DNA of 64,000 nt from Mediannikoviicoccus sp037890055 (GTDB lineage: Bacteria; Bacillota; Clostridia; Tissierellales; Peptoniphilaceae). Positions 18,061 through 26,409 of the stretch are shown here, one piece after another. Position numbers and translations under genes: made by a program. Each line of letters begins with the position of its first letter. The first letter of the stretch is position 1. The notes under the pieces were generated by a model. That model saw only the letters and a list, made by a program, of their open reading frames with translations, had not been told where the DNA came from and did no database searches. Where the stretch lies: NCBI GenBank assembly GCA_037890055.1, contig JBBKBD010000004.1, one strand, 5' to 3'.

Positions 18061-19089
18061 TTATAATCTTTCAATCAATGCGTCAATGTCTTCTTCCTTT
18101 GTGTCCCAACCAGTTGCTATTCTTACAACCTTTGAGTACTCATCATGACGGCTTATAACTTCGAATGCGAAGTCTTGAGAAAGTCTCATTAATTTTTCGT
18201 CACTCATAACTACAAATGTAAGATTTGTAGGAGAGTTTACAGTTAGTTCATATCCCTTTTCAACTAGTGCCTTTCTAAGCTTTGTTGAAAGTTTATTTGC
18301 GTTTCTTGCAATGTCAAAGTAAAGATTGTCTGTAAATAGTTCTAAGAATTGAATTCCTAACATTCTTCCCTTAGCAAGAAGAGCTCCTCTAAGTTTCAAA
18401 TTGTATTGGAAGTCCTTTCTTATTTCAGGGTTAATAACTACTAGTGCCTCTCCAAACATTGCGCCAATCTTAGTTCCACCAATGTAGAACAGGTCACAGT
18501 GACTTGCTAAAAATTCTAAATCTATGTCGTTGTTTTCAGCAGTAAGGGCATATCCCAGTCTTGCACCGTCAATGTATAAGTAAAGACCATGTTGTTGACA
18601 AACTTGGTAAATTTCTTCAATCTCTTTTCTTGTGTAGATTGTTCCAAACTCGGTTGAGTTAGATAGATATACCATTCTCGGTTGGACATCATGAATTCTT
18701 GCCATACCTTGAACATGGTGAGCGTCAATTAGTTTTGCAATGTCCTTTGCCCAAAGTTTTCCGTTTCTGTTGGGAAGGGTTACGATTTTATGTCCTGTGT
18801 TTTCAACGGCACCACATTCATGGGTGTTAATATGTCCGGTGTCACATGATATAACAGCTTGATAGTGCTTTATAGTTGCAGATATGGCAACCACATTAGT
18901 TTGAGTACCACCGGAAATAAAAAAGATATCCATGTCTTCGTTGTTACAAAGTTCTTTAATCTTATTTCTCGCTTCTTCAGAGTAATGGTCAAAGCCATAA
19001 ACTCCAGAAGTTTCTTCATTTGTTTCCATAAGTCTCTTAAGAATGTTCGGATGAACACCACCTGAATAATCGCAATTCAAATAAATCAT
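18061..19089 (-). CDS. Low-specificity threonine aldolase family protein
   Basis: PLP enzyme cleaving threonine/allo-threonine to glycine and acetaldehyde. 342 residues. Key elements: the substrate/PLP His in INTHECGA (H90), YIDGARLGYAL (D174, R177) and PLP lysine K207 in FYIGGTKIGA. ATG at 19089 with AGAGG at the end of murC. It lies 9 nt after murC on the same strand, so likely co-transcribed. The beta-eliminating lyase family is broad; aldolase activity is the best guess. Confidence 0.9.
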   Translation of the reverse strand: MIYLNCDYSGGVHPNILKRLMETNEETSGVYGFDHYSEEARNKIKELCNNEDMDIFFISGGTQTNVVAISATIKHYQAVISCDTGHINTHECGAVENTGHKIVTLPNRNGKLWAKDIAKLIDAHHVQGMARIHDVQPRMVYLSNSTEFGTIYTRKEIEEIYQVCQQHGLYLYIDGARLGYALTAENNDIDLEFLASHCDLFYIGGTKIGAMFGEALVVINPEIRKDFQYNLKLRGALLAKGRMLGIQFLELFTDNLYFDIARNANKLSTKLRKALVEKGYELTVNSPTNLTFVVMSDEKLMRLSQDFAFEVISRHDEYSKVVRIATGWDTKEEDIDALIERL

Positions 19090-19098
19090 AATTAACCT

Positions 19099-20487
19099 CT
19101 ACTTTACTATCATTTTTGCAAGCACATCTGGATTACCACATCCCGTAGTGATAACAGTGTCTTCTTCTCTTACATGTTCACGAATATATTTGCAAGCCTC
19201 TTCAAAAGTTTTTATATAGATGGCATCGACTCCGTTTTGTCTAAGCTTTTCCACTAAGTCTATGGAGTGAATAGATGGATCAAACTTTTCTCTCGCTGCA
19301 AAAATTTCAGTTACTATAACCTCGTCGCAGTCATTAAAAGAATTTGCAAATTCATTTAATAGATGCTTTGTCCTGCTGTAAGTGTGAGGTTGGAAAGCAC
19401 AGATTAGGCGACCCTTCTTATGCTCTCCCAGTGCAGACATGGTTGCATTTATCTCCGTAGGGTGATGGCCGTAGTCTGTCATAATCATGGCGCCGTTATA
19501 CTCTCCTATAACTTCCATTCTTCTGTGAAGGTTGTGGTAGTTTGAGATTGAATTTTTAATATGCTCCATGTCTATGCCAGTTTCAAAGGCTGTAATAATT
19601 GCTGCTGCTGCATTGTAAATGTTATATCTTCCAATAATGCCTAAGTTGAAATGATGACATCCAAAGCCATTTCTGTCACTTGTAATGTTAAATGAAGGAT
19701 GGCCAACTTCGTCAAAGTTTACGTCTGTAATATTATATGTTGCCTTTTCATTTTCAATTCCAAAAGTAATAATTTCGCCCTTTATATGCTCCAATAGTGG
19801 AAGGCAGTTTCCGTCATCAATATTAATGACTGCCTTAGAGTCCTCTGAAAGATTTTTCATGTAGCCTATAAAGGTGCTGACAATGTGATTTATGTCTTTG
19901 TAATAATCTAAATGGTCTTCATCAATATTTAAAATAACTGCAAGGGATGGATAGTAGTATAAAATATTTCCCTTGAACTCGCAGGCTTCAGTTAAAAAGT
20001 ATTCGCTCTTGCCATTGTGCATATTGCCTTGAATTTCATCTAGCTTTCCACCAAGTAGTATGGACGGATCCACATCTGCCTCAACAAGTATTTTTGAAAT
20101 CATACTTGTGGTAGTGGACTTGCCATGGGAGCCTGAAATACCCATGGAGTACTTATAGTTTTTCATAAGTGCACCAAGAAAAACTCCCCTTGATACTACA
20201 GGGCAAGTAAGTTCTCTTGCGCGAATAAGCTCTTCGTTGTCGTCAAGTATGGCGTCTGTGTAGATAATAAGGTCAGGGTCTTCAATATTTTCTCTTCTTT
20301 GACCAACATGAACCTTTACACCTAGACTTCTTAAATTGTCTAAAGCTTCAGAGTCATCTCTATCTGAACCTGAAACTTCATAGCCATGGAAATTTAAAAG
20401 CTGAGCAATACCGCTCATGGAAATACCACCGATGCCAATAAAGTGAACTTTTTTTATATTTTTATCTTTATAATCAAAATTAAACAT
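19099..20487 (-). CDS. murC: UDP-N-acetylmuramate--L-alanine ligase
   Basis: Adds the first L-Ala to UDP-MurNAc in peptidoglycan precursor synthesis (cytoplasmic, ATP-dependent). 462 residues with the Mur ligase plan: N-terminal FIGIGGISMSGIAQLL, P-loop GISGSHGKSTTTSM near residue 113, EACEFKGNILYYYP and the C-terminal FQPHTYSRTKHL. GGGGG ribosome site before ATG 20487. Not in a dcw cluster here; partners ddl and murF lie 19 kb away. Confidence 0.97.
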   Translation of the reverse strand: MFNFDYKDKNIKKVHFIGIGGISMSGIAQLLNFHGYEVSGSDRDDSEALDNLRSLGVKVHVGQRRENIEDPDLIIYTDAILDDNEELIRARELTCPVVSRGVFLGALMKNYKYSMGISGSHGKSTTTSMISKILVEADVDPSILLGGKLDEIQGNMHNGKSEYFLTEACEFKGNILYYYPSLAVILNIDEDHLDYYKDINHIVSTFIGYMKNLSEDSKAVINIDDGNCLPLLEHIKGEIITFGIENEKATYNITDVNFDEVGHPSFNITSDRNGFGCHHFNLGIIGRYNIYNAAAAIITAFETGIDMEHIKNSISNYHNLHRRMEVIGEYNGAMIMTDYGHHPTEINATMSALGEHKKGRLICAFQPHTYSRTKHLLNEFANSFNDCDEVIVTEIFAAREKFDPSIHSIDLVEKLRQNGVDAIYIKTFEEACKYIREHVREEDTVITTGCGNPDVLAKMIVK

Positions 20488-20646
20488 ATTTTCCCCCTAA
20501 ACAAGAGTATTATATCATAATAAGACGTTGATATTAAAGGAAAGAGGCTTTAAAAAGTGAATTGTTGAAATTTTGTAACAATTAACGAGAAATATTTTAT
20601 AAAATAGGAGAAATTTGTAAAAAAACTGGATAATTTCAAATATTCA

Positions 20647-20676
20647 TTGACACTTATACATGGGATGAATTAAAAT
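20647..20676 (+). promoter_or_regulatory. Sigma-A promoter for the pilin/sortase operon
   Basis: TTGACA (20647-20652), 18-nt spacer, TAAAAT (20671-20676). About 60 nt of 5' UTR precede ATG 20736. The rest of the 248-nt gap (20488-20735) is AT-rich with nothing else supported. Confidence 0.65.
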
Positions 20677-20735
20677 ATTAGTTAAATAGAAATTAATTAT
20701 AGCAATTGTCAACGGAAATATTTTAGGAGATAGAA

Positions 20736-21656
20736 ATGAGAAATGTAAGTAAAAGGTTCTTGTTCATTCTAATGGCATCATTCTTACTTATAATTTCATC
20801 CGCATCTTTTGTACAGGCTTCAAGCCAAATCGAAATTCATCTTAGAAAAGGCCAAACTGATAGAGACCTTCAAGGTAGACAACTTAAGCTTTGGAAGATT
20901 TCTAATGAAAAGCTAACAGGTGATTTAACTGAAGAGTTAAAAAAATATGAAAAACATACTGATGATCAGTTAAATGAAAAATTTGGGGAACCTTTGTTAA
21001 CTGAAAAGTCTGACATTAATGGTAAGATAGTTGTAAAAAATCTTGAAAAGGGAACCTACTATGTAAGAGAAGTAGGTGACAAAGAATATAAAACAGCTCC
21101 CTTTTTTATACTTATTCCAATGGATGAAGATATAATCGAAACAAAAGTTGAGGTTAAAAAGCCCACAGAACCTACAGAACCCACAAAGCCTACAGAGCCC
21201 ACAGGAGAATATCATTTCTTAAAGGTTGACGGCGATGGAAAAAACCCTTTGAAAAATGCGGTGTTCAAAGTCAATGTTAAAAAGGGCGATTACTACAAAG
21301 ATTATTTAGTGAATGGCAAGCCATACATTATAAAATCTGACAGTAAAGGTAAGTTTGTGGTGGAAGGTTTACCTTATGGTACTTATTATCTAAAAGAGAT
21401 AATACCTCCAGAAGGTTACAAAGTGCTATCTGAAACTATAAAGTTTGAAATCTCCGGAGAATCGGATAAGTTTGAAATTGTTATAAAGAACAACAAGGAA
21501 GAAACTACGCCTAAGGAAACAACACCGAAGGAAACCGAGAAGAAAGAAAAAAAGAAAAAGATTAAAGTTCCGAAGACAGGAGATATAACTCTTATAGTTA
21601 TGGTGATTGCAGGAGCTTTGCTATTCTACATCGGTAAAAAATTGATTAAGGAATAA
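20736..21656 (+). CDS. Pilin-like, sortase-anchored surface protein (SpaA/Cna_B-type)
   Basis: 306 residues. Signal peptide 1-29 (cleavage after VQAS or nearby). First beta domain about 31-140, ending KGTYYVREVGDKEYKTAPF; a Pro/Thr/Glu linker (142-156, PTEPT repeats); second SpaA-like domain about 158-252 with an E-box-like YYLKEIIPPEGY (218-228); Lys/Glu/Thr-rich stalk; sorting signal VPKTG (278-282), hydrophobic helix and tail KKLIKE. VPKTG departs from LPXTG but fits pilin sorting signals. Could be a fimbrial backbone, an ancillary pilin or a wall-linked adhesin. First gene of the operon, before three sortases. Confidence 0.88.
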   Translation: MRNVSKRFLFILMASFLLIISSASFVQASSQIEIHLRKGQTDRDLQGRQLKLWKISNEKLTGDLTEELKKYEKHTDDQLNEKFGEPLLTEKSDINGKIVVKNLEKGTYYVREVGDKEYKTAPFFILIPMDEDIIETKVEVKKPTEPTEPTKPTEPTGEYHFLKVDGDGKNPLKNAVFKVNVKKGDYYKDYLVNGKPYIIKSDSKGKFVVEGLPYGTYYLKEIIPPEGYKVLSETIKFEISGESDKFEIVIKNNKEETTPKETTPKETEKKEKKKKIKVPKTGDITLIVMVIAGALLFYIGKKLIKE

Positions 21657-21690
21657 TTAGGGAGTGCATCTAGCACTCTTTTCCTAATTA
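21654..21690 (+). terminator. Attenuator-like hairpin between pilin and sortase genes
   Basis: Inner stem GAGTGC-ATCTA-GCACTC (21662-21678) followed by TTTT forms a terminator. An outer stem TAATTAGG/CCTAATTA (21654-21661, 21683-21690) brackets it. Partial termination would give more pilin than sortase mRNA. Confidence 0.6.
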
Positions 21691-21710
21691 TTGGACTGAA
21701 TTGGAGAAAA

Positions 21711-22598
21711 ATGAAGAATAAAACTAAAAAGAAAAAGAGAAGTCAGCTTCCCTTTATCCTTATTTTTATAGTGGGATTTTTAATTTTGTTATATCCACAG
21801 GTTTCTAGACTTTATTACAGGGTTCAAGCAGATCAACAAGTTAGAAACTTCGATGAGGAAAAGAAAAAACTCGGCGACGATGAAGTTAAAAAGAGAATTG
21901 AACTGGCAAAGGGATACAATGACAAATTAAATAATGTTATTACTGAAGACCCCTATGAGAAAAAGAAACAGGAAGAAGGGGTAAAAAATTATGCCAAGAT
22001 GCTGGAACTACATGAAAAGATTGGTCACGTTCAAGTTCCTATCATAGATATAGACATACCAATTTATGCAGGTACTGCAGAAGAGGTTCTTCAAAAGGGA
22101 GCAGGCCACTTGGAAGGAACATCACTTCCCATAGGAGGTCTTGACACTCACACAGTTATAACAGCTCACTCAGGTCTTCCTACAGCAAGGCTATTCACAG
22201 ATTTATCACAATTGAAAATAGGAGATAAATTCTTCATACATAACTTGGAACAGACTCTTGCCTATGAGGTAGACCAAATAAAAATAGTTGAGCCAAGTCA
22301 GTTTGAAGATTTGTTAATAGTTAAGGGAGAAGACTATGCGACCCTTCTAACTTGTACGCCTATAATGATAAACACTCACAGACTTCTTGTAAGGGGACAT
22401 AGAATTGAATATAATCCAGCTGATGCTGCAGAAATGCAAAGGACTGGTAGAATTGGTCTTCTATACAAATATGGATTCTTTGTAGACCTTGCGCTTATAA
22501 TACTTTTAATATACTTGGATGTTAAGTACTTTAACAAGAGAAAAAAACTTATGCTAACTTTAAAAGATATAAAGTCTAAACATGGGGGTAGCCAGTGA
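21711..22598 (+). CDS. Class C sortase (1 of 3)
   Basis: Transpeptidase that polymerises pilins or anchors them. 295 residues: cytoplasmic basic N-terminus, TM helix (about 12-33), extracellular sortase domain, and a second TM near the C-terminus with a basic tail, typical of class C. A DPY lid motif is present (TEDPYEKK). Catalytic His lies in THTVITAHSGLP, Cys at C215 (LLTCTP) and Arg in HRLLVRGHR. AHSG replaces the usual AHRG/GHRG. Very similar to the next sortase, indicating tandem duplication. Confidence 0.92.
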   Translation: MKNKTKKKKRSQLPFILIFIVGFLILLYPQVSRLYYRVQADQQVRNFDEEKKKLGDDEVKKRIELAKGYNDKLNNVITEDPYEKKKQEEGVKNYAKMLELHEKIGHVQVPIIDIDIPIYAGTAEEVLQKGAGHLEGTSLPIGGLDTHTVITAHSGLPTARLFTDLSQLKIGDKFFIHNLEQTLAYEVDQIKIVEPSQFEDLLIVKGEDYATLLTCTPIMINTHRLLVRGHRIEYNPADAAEMQRTGRIGLLYKYGFFVDLALIILLIYLDVKYFNKRKKLMLTLKDIKSKHGGSQ

Positions 22599-23461
22599 TG
22601 AAGAAAAAGAAAACTAAAAAGCTTCCCTTTATCATAGTCTTCTTATTAGGCTTTGCAATTATGCTCTATCCAATCATATCTAGAATGTACTATAGAGTTG
22701 AAAGTGGAAAAGAGATTGCAAGTTTCGACAAGTTGGCAAAGGAACTGCCAAGTGAAGAAGTAATAAGAAGGATTGAACTTGCAAGGGCATATAATCAAAC
22801 TCTAGATCCATCAAAGCTTGCAGACCCCTACACTGAAAAGGAAAAAGAGGGGATAAAAGAATATGCAAGAATGCTTGAAATAGAAGAAAAGATTGGACAT
22901 ATTGAAATACCTGCAATAAAACAGGACATTCCAATTTATGCAGGAACTTCTGAGTCCGTTCTTCAAAAGGGGGCAGGTCACTTAGAGGGAACTTCACTTC
23001 CAGTTGGTGGTGCAAGTACTCACACCGTCATAACTGCCCATAGAGGACTTCCCACTGCAAAACTATTTACAGACCTAAACAAGCTAAAGAAGAAGGATCA
23101 ATTTTATATTCATAACATCGAAGGTGTTTTAGCATATGAAGTTGATCAGATAAAAGTTGTGGAACCTTCGGACTTTGAAGATGTTCTAGTTGTGGAAGGC
23201 AAGGACTATGCAACGCTTTTAACTTGCACGCCATACATGATAAATTCACACAGGCTACTTGTTAGAGGTCATAGAATACCTTATAACCCACAAATACTTG
23301 GCCCGGGCTCAGATGTAACTTCATTTATGAGATACAAAGACTTCTTGATGTTCTCTGTGCCAATAACAATAGTCCTTCTTGCAATATTTATATTCTTAAG
23401 GAAAGAAGTGAAGCTTCTTAATAAAAAAATAGGTGAAATAAGTAAAGATGAAGATAAGTAA
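22598..23461 (+). CDS. Class C sortase (2 of 3)
   Basis: 287 residues from ATG 22598, overlapping the previous stop by one base (TGATG); a GTG at 22595 is the alternative. Same layout as sortase 1: two TM helices, lid motif DPY (KLADPYTEK), catalytic His (THTVITAHRGLP), Cys (LLTCTP) and Arg (HRLLVRGHR). Long stretches are near identical to sortase 1, so they are recent paralogues. Function: pilin polymerisation or anchoring; specificity cannot be read from sequence. Confidence 0.92.
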   Translation: MKKKKTKKLPFIIVFLLGFAIMLYPIISRMYYRVESGKEIASFDKLAKELPSEEVIRRIELARAYNQTLDPSKLADPYTEKEKEGIKEYARMLEIEEKIGHIEIPAIKQDIPIYAGTSESVLQKGAGHLEGTSLPVGGASTHTVITAHRGLPTAKLFTDLNKLKKKDQFYIHNIEGVLAYEVDQIKVVEPSDFEDVLVVEGKDYATLLTCTPYMINSHRLLVRGHRIPYNPQILGPGSDVTSFMRYKDFLMFSVPITIVLLAIFIFLRKEVKLLNKKIGEISKDEDK

Positions 23462-24287
23462 AAGAAAAATATTTGGATATATTTTAATCCTTTTAGGTAT
23501 AGGACTTCCTCTATCGAACTTTTTAAACATGAGTTATACAGAGATTACAAAGTCCCAGGAGTTAAAGAAATATATTCAAACTTCAGCTAAAGAAGATGAT
23601 AAAGTAGAAAAAAATATAGAAAAGTATAATAAGAATATCGATAACGAAGAGATTAATTTTGTGGATCCATTTTCAGACGAGGACTATGAGAGACAGTACT
23701 CAATTTATAAAAACAATCCTGATAAGGAGTTTGCGTTTTTAGAAATACCAAAACTGGACATAAAGATGCCCATATATTTAGACGCTTCTGTAAGACATCT
23801 TGCAAAGGGAGCGGCGCATATAGATGGAACACATCTTCCAGTGGGAGAAAAAGGACGCTCCGTTATTGCAGGACACCGTGGGTACTACAAGGATCTGATG
23901 TTCTTTCACCTTGACCGACTAGAAAAGGGCGACCATGTGTATGTGTATAGAGGAGACAAGGTGCTTGACTATGTGGTGGACAATAGTGAAATAATCTTTC
24001 CATATGAATGGGAGAAGCTAAAGCCGGTTTACAATGTGGATATGCTAACGCTATTAACATGTGAACCAAAGAGGCCACCAAGTCCAAAGAGACTTCTTGT
24101 AAACTGCGTAAGGGCGCCTGAAAAAGATGCAGAAACAGACAGCGAAAACAAAGTGGTTGTAAAAAATGTTGAAGTTGATAGCTCTGTTAAAAACACAAAG
24201 TATATTATATACGGCGTAACGGCGGTTCTACTATTGATGTTTTTTAGGTTCTTATTCAAATTAATCAAATATCTTATAAAAAGATAG
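23448..24287 (+). CDS. Class C sortase (3 of 3), divergent
   Basis: 279 residues; ATG 23448 overlaps the previous gene by 14 nt. Lid motif DPF (NFVDPFSDEDY), catalytic His (SVIAGHRGYYKDLMFF), Cys (MLTLLTCEPKRPPSPKR) and Arg in KRLLVNCVR. TM helices at both ends. Clearly more distant from sortases 1 and 2, so it may serve a different step, for example a different pilin or the housekeeping-like anchoring. Ends in a strong terminator. Confidence 0.9.
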   Translation: MKISKRKIFGYILILLGIGLPLSNFLNMSYTEITKSQELKKYIQTSAKEDDKVEKNIEKYNKNIDNEEINFVDPFSDEDYERQYSIYKNNPDKEFAFLEIPKLDIKMPIYLDASVRHLAKGAAHIDGTHLPVGEKGRSVIAGHRGYYKDLMFFHLDRLEKGDHVYVYRGDKVLDYVVDNSEIIFPYEWEKLKPVYNVDMLTLLTCEPKRPPSPKRLLVNCVRAPEKDAETDSENKVVVKNVEVDSSVKNTKYIIYGVTAVLLLMFFRFLFKLIKYLIKR

Positions 24288-24308
24288 GCAGGGCAACCTG
24301 CCTTTTTA
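24286..24308 (+). terminator. Intrinsic terminator of the sortase operon
   Basis: AGGCAGG-GCAA-CCTGCCT with TTTTT; the stem begins within the stop codon. Confidence 0.88.
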
Positions 24309-24335
24309 ATTTTATTTAAAGCAAAAGAGGGTAGA

Positions 24336-24407
24336 ATGAGTAAGAATTGTATTAAACATAGGGTTTCAGGTAGACAATTCAGCCAAATAAATATATTATT
24401 AATATGA
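24336..24407 (+). CDS. Possible 23-codon leader peptide upstream of glmU
   Basis: ATG with GAGGG 5 nt upstream, 23 codons (MSKNCIKHRVSGRQFSQINI...), TGA 22 nt before the glmU TTG. The segment also holds a 7-bp inverted repeat GAATTGT/ACAATTC. Too short for codon statistics; may be chance. Confidence 0.2.
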   Translation: MSKNCIKHRVSGRQFSQINILLI

Positions 24408-24429
24408 ATTGAATTATGGAGGTAATATT

Positions 24430-25818
24430 TTGAATATTTCAATAATATTGGCAGCAGGTGAAGGCACTAGAATGAAATCAAAACATTCAAAGGTACTTCA
24501 TAAACTTATAAACAAACCGATGATAAAATATGTAATGGACGCATGTGATGAGTGTGATGTTAAAAAGAAAGTACTTATTGCAGGAAAAAACAAAAATGAT
24601 TTAGAAGAGCTCTTCAAAGACTCAGACCTTGTAATTAAAGAACAAAAGATTGGTCCGGAGTTTCCATATGGAACAGGCTATGCAGTAAGCCTTGCATTAG
24701 ATGAAGTTAAAGATGATGATTCTGTTTTAATCCTTACAGGGGACGCTCCACTTATAAGGGGAGAGACTTTGAAAAACTTTATGGACTACCATAATGAAAA
24801 AAGTTCAGTGGCAACTGTATTAACAGCTGTTACAGATGACACAGAGGGTCTTGGCAGAATAATAAAAGACGATGAAGGATACTTCTTAAAGATAGTTGAA
24901 CATAGGGACTGTACAGAGGAACAACTAAAAATAAGAGAGTACAATTCTGGAATTATGATTATTAATGGAGCTTCTTTAAAGAATTCTATTTCAAAACTTG
25001 ATAGCGACAACGACCAAGGGGAGCTTTACCTAACAGATATCTTCCAAATCATTAGAGAAGAGGGAGAAAAGATTTTAACTTTCCAAATCCCTGATGAAGA
25101 GGAAGTTCATGGAATAAACTCAAAGCTTCAACTTTCAGAGGCGGAAGAAGTTTTAAGAAAGAGAATAAATGAAAAGTACATGTTAGAAGGAGTTGTACTT
25201 GAAAACCCTTCAAATATTTTCATAGAAGATGGAGTGAAGATTGGTAGAGACACTATTATTCACTCCGGTGCAAAGATAATGGGAGAAACTACCATAGGAG
25301 AAGACTGTGTAATAACCGGAGATAGTACAATTTGCGACAGTATCATTGAAGATAATGTAATTATAAAATCTTCCGTTATAGAAAAAAGCCATGTGGGAGA
25401 AGGCACAGACATTGGTCCTTTCGCACATCTAAGACCAAATTCAAATCTTGGAAAGCATGTTCACATTGGAAACTTTGTGGAAGTTAAAAATGCCACTGTA
25501 GGTAACTTTACAAAGGCGGGCCACTTAGCATATGTGGGCGACGCAGACCTAGGAGAACATATTAACATAGGCTGTGGTGCAATATTTGTAAACTACGACG
25601 GAATTAATAAACATCGTTCAAAGATAGAAGACCAAGCATTTATAGGCTCAAATGCAAATATAGTTGCTCCAGTTCACATTGGAGAAAAGGGCTTTATCGC
25701 TGCGGGATCAACAATAACAAAAGATGTTTCTAGTGGCGATTTATCCATTGAAAGGGGCCAACAGGCAAATATCCCTGGATGGGTTAAGAGAAGAGAGGAA
25801 AGGAATCAAAAGAAGTAA
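24430..25818 (+). CDS. glmU: Bifunctional GlcNAc-1-P uridyltransferase / GlcN-1-P acetyltransferase
   Basis: Makes UDP-GlcNAc, the precursor for peptidoglycan and other glycans, in two steps. 462 residues: uridyltransferase domain (about 1-230, LAAGEGTRMKSKHSKVLHKL) and a left-handed beta-helix acetyltransferase with hexapeptide repeats (about 250-450, including IGPFAHLRPNSNLGKHVHIGNFVEVKNA). TTG 24430 is chosen because GGAGG lies 7 nt upstream and the conserved ISIILAAG follows at once. Heads glmU-pth-mfd-prsA, an order partly conserved across Firmicutes. Confidence 0.97.
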   Translation: MNISIILAAGEGTRMKSKHSKVLHKLINKPMIKYVMDACDECDVKKKVLIAGKNKNDLEELFKDSDLVIKEQKIGPEFPYGTGYAVSLALDEVKDDDSVLILTGDAPLIRGETLKNFMDYHNEKSSVATVLTAVTDDTEGLGRIIKDDEGYFLKIVEHRDCTEEQLKIREYNSGIMIINGASLKNSISKLDSDNDQGELYLTDIFQIIREEGEKILTFQIPDEEEVHGINSKLQLSEAEEVLRKRINEKYMLEGVVLENPSNIFIEDGVKIGRDTIIHSGAKIMGETTIGEDCVITGDSTICDSIIEDNVIIKSSVIEKSHVGEGTDIGPFAHLRPNSNLGKHVHIGNFVEVKNATVGNFTKAGHLAYVGDADLGEHINIGCGAIFVNYDGINKHRSKIEDQAFIGSNANIVAPVHIGEKGFIAAGSTITKDVSSGDLSIERGQQANIPGWVKRREERNQKK

Positions 25819-26394
25819 TTGAAATTAGTAGTAGGACTGGGAAATCCAGGACAAAAATATTTAAAGAATAGACATAATGTCGGTTTTATGACAATTGATG
25901 AACTGTCAAAGAGAAATAGTATCGACATAAACAGAGAAAAGTTTAGGGCGGGCATTGGCGAAGGACGCATAGGAAGAGAAAAGGTAATACTTATGAAGCC
26001 TCTTACATTTATGAATAATTCGGGAATGGCCGTGTTGGACTGTGCAAATTACTATGACATTTCTCCGCAGGACATTATAGTCATCACCGATGACATCGAT
26101 ATACCTTGGGGTAGTATTAGAATAAAACAAAAGGGTTCAGCGGGAAGTCACAATGGAATGAAATCCATAATATACCATTTAAATTCGCAGGACTTTCCAA
26201 GAGTTAAAATATCCGTAGGGAAAAAAATTCCCCAAATGGACCTGGCTGACTTTGTGTTAAGTAATTTTACCGAAGAGGAACAAAAGGTCTTAGACTTAGA
26301 AATAGAAGACGCAGCAAAGGCTGTGGAACTATTAATAGATGACAGACTGAACGATGCCATGAACCTTTACAATGGCATTAATCACAGTGAATAA
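25819..26394 (+). CDS. pth: Peptidyl-tRNA hydrolase
   Basis: Releases peptides from tRNAs dropped by the ribosome. 191 residues. VVGLGNPGQKYLKNRHNVGF contains the catalytic His, followed by KPLTFMNNSG and ITDDIDIPWGSIRIKQKGSAGSHNGMKSI, all family hallmarks. Start is TTG immediately after the glmU stop, matching the usual MKLVVGLGNPG. Purine-rich GAGGAAAGGAA upstream lies within glmU. Confidence 0.97.
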   Translation: MKLVVGLGNPGQKYLKNRHNVGFMTIDELSKRNSIDINREKFRAGIGEGRIGREKVILMKPLTFMNNSGMAVLDCANYYDISPQDIIVITDDIDIPWGSIRIKQKGSAGSHNGMKSIIYHLNSQDFPRVKISVGKKIPQMDLADFVLSNFTEEEQKVLDLEIEDAAKAVELLIDDRLNDAMNLYNGINHSE

Positions 26395-26409
26395 TGATTG
26401 GATGAAGAG

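Noticed and set aside
21160..21206. CRISPR-like short repeats
   Set aside because: These are codon repeats of the Pro-Thr-Glu linker in the pilin-like protein, without spacers.
20997..21215. Cys-rich frame CGLCRLCGFCRFCG opposite the pilin gene
   Set aside because: It is the antisense reading of the PTEPTKPTEPT repeat codons, not a real metal-binding protein.
22680..23249. Open frames opposite the second sortase
   Set aside because: Complementary to conserved sortase sequence; no start signals.
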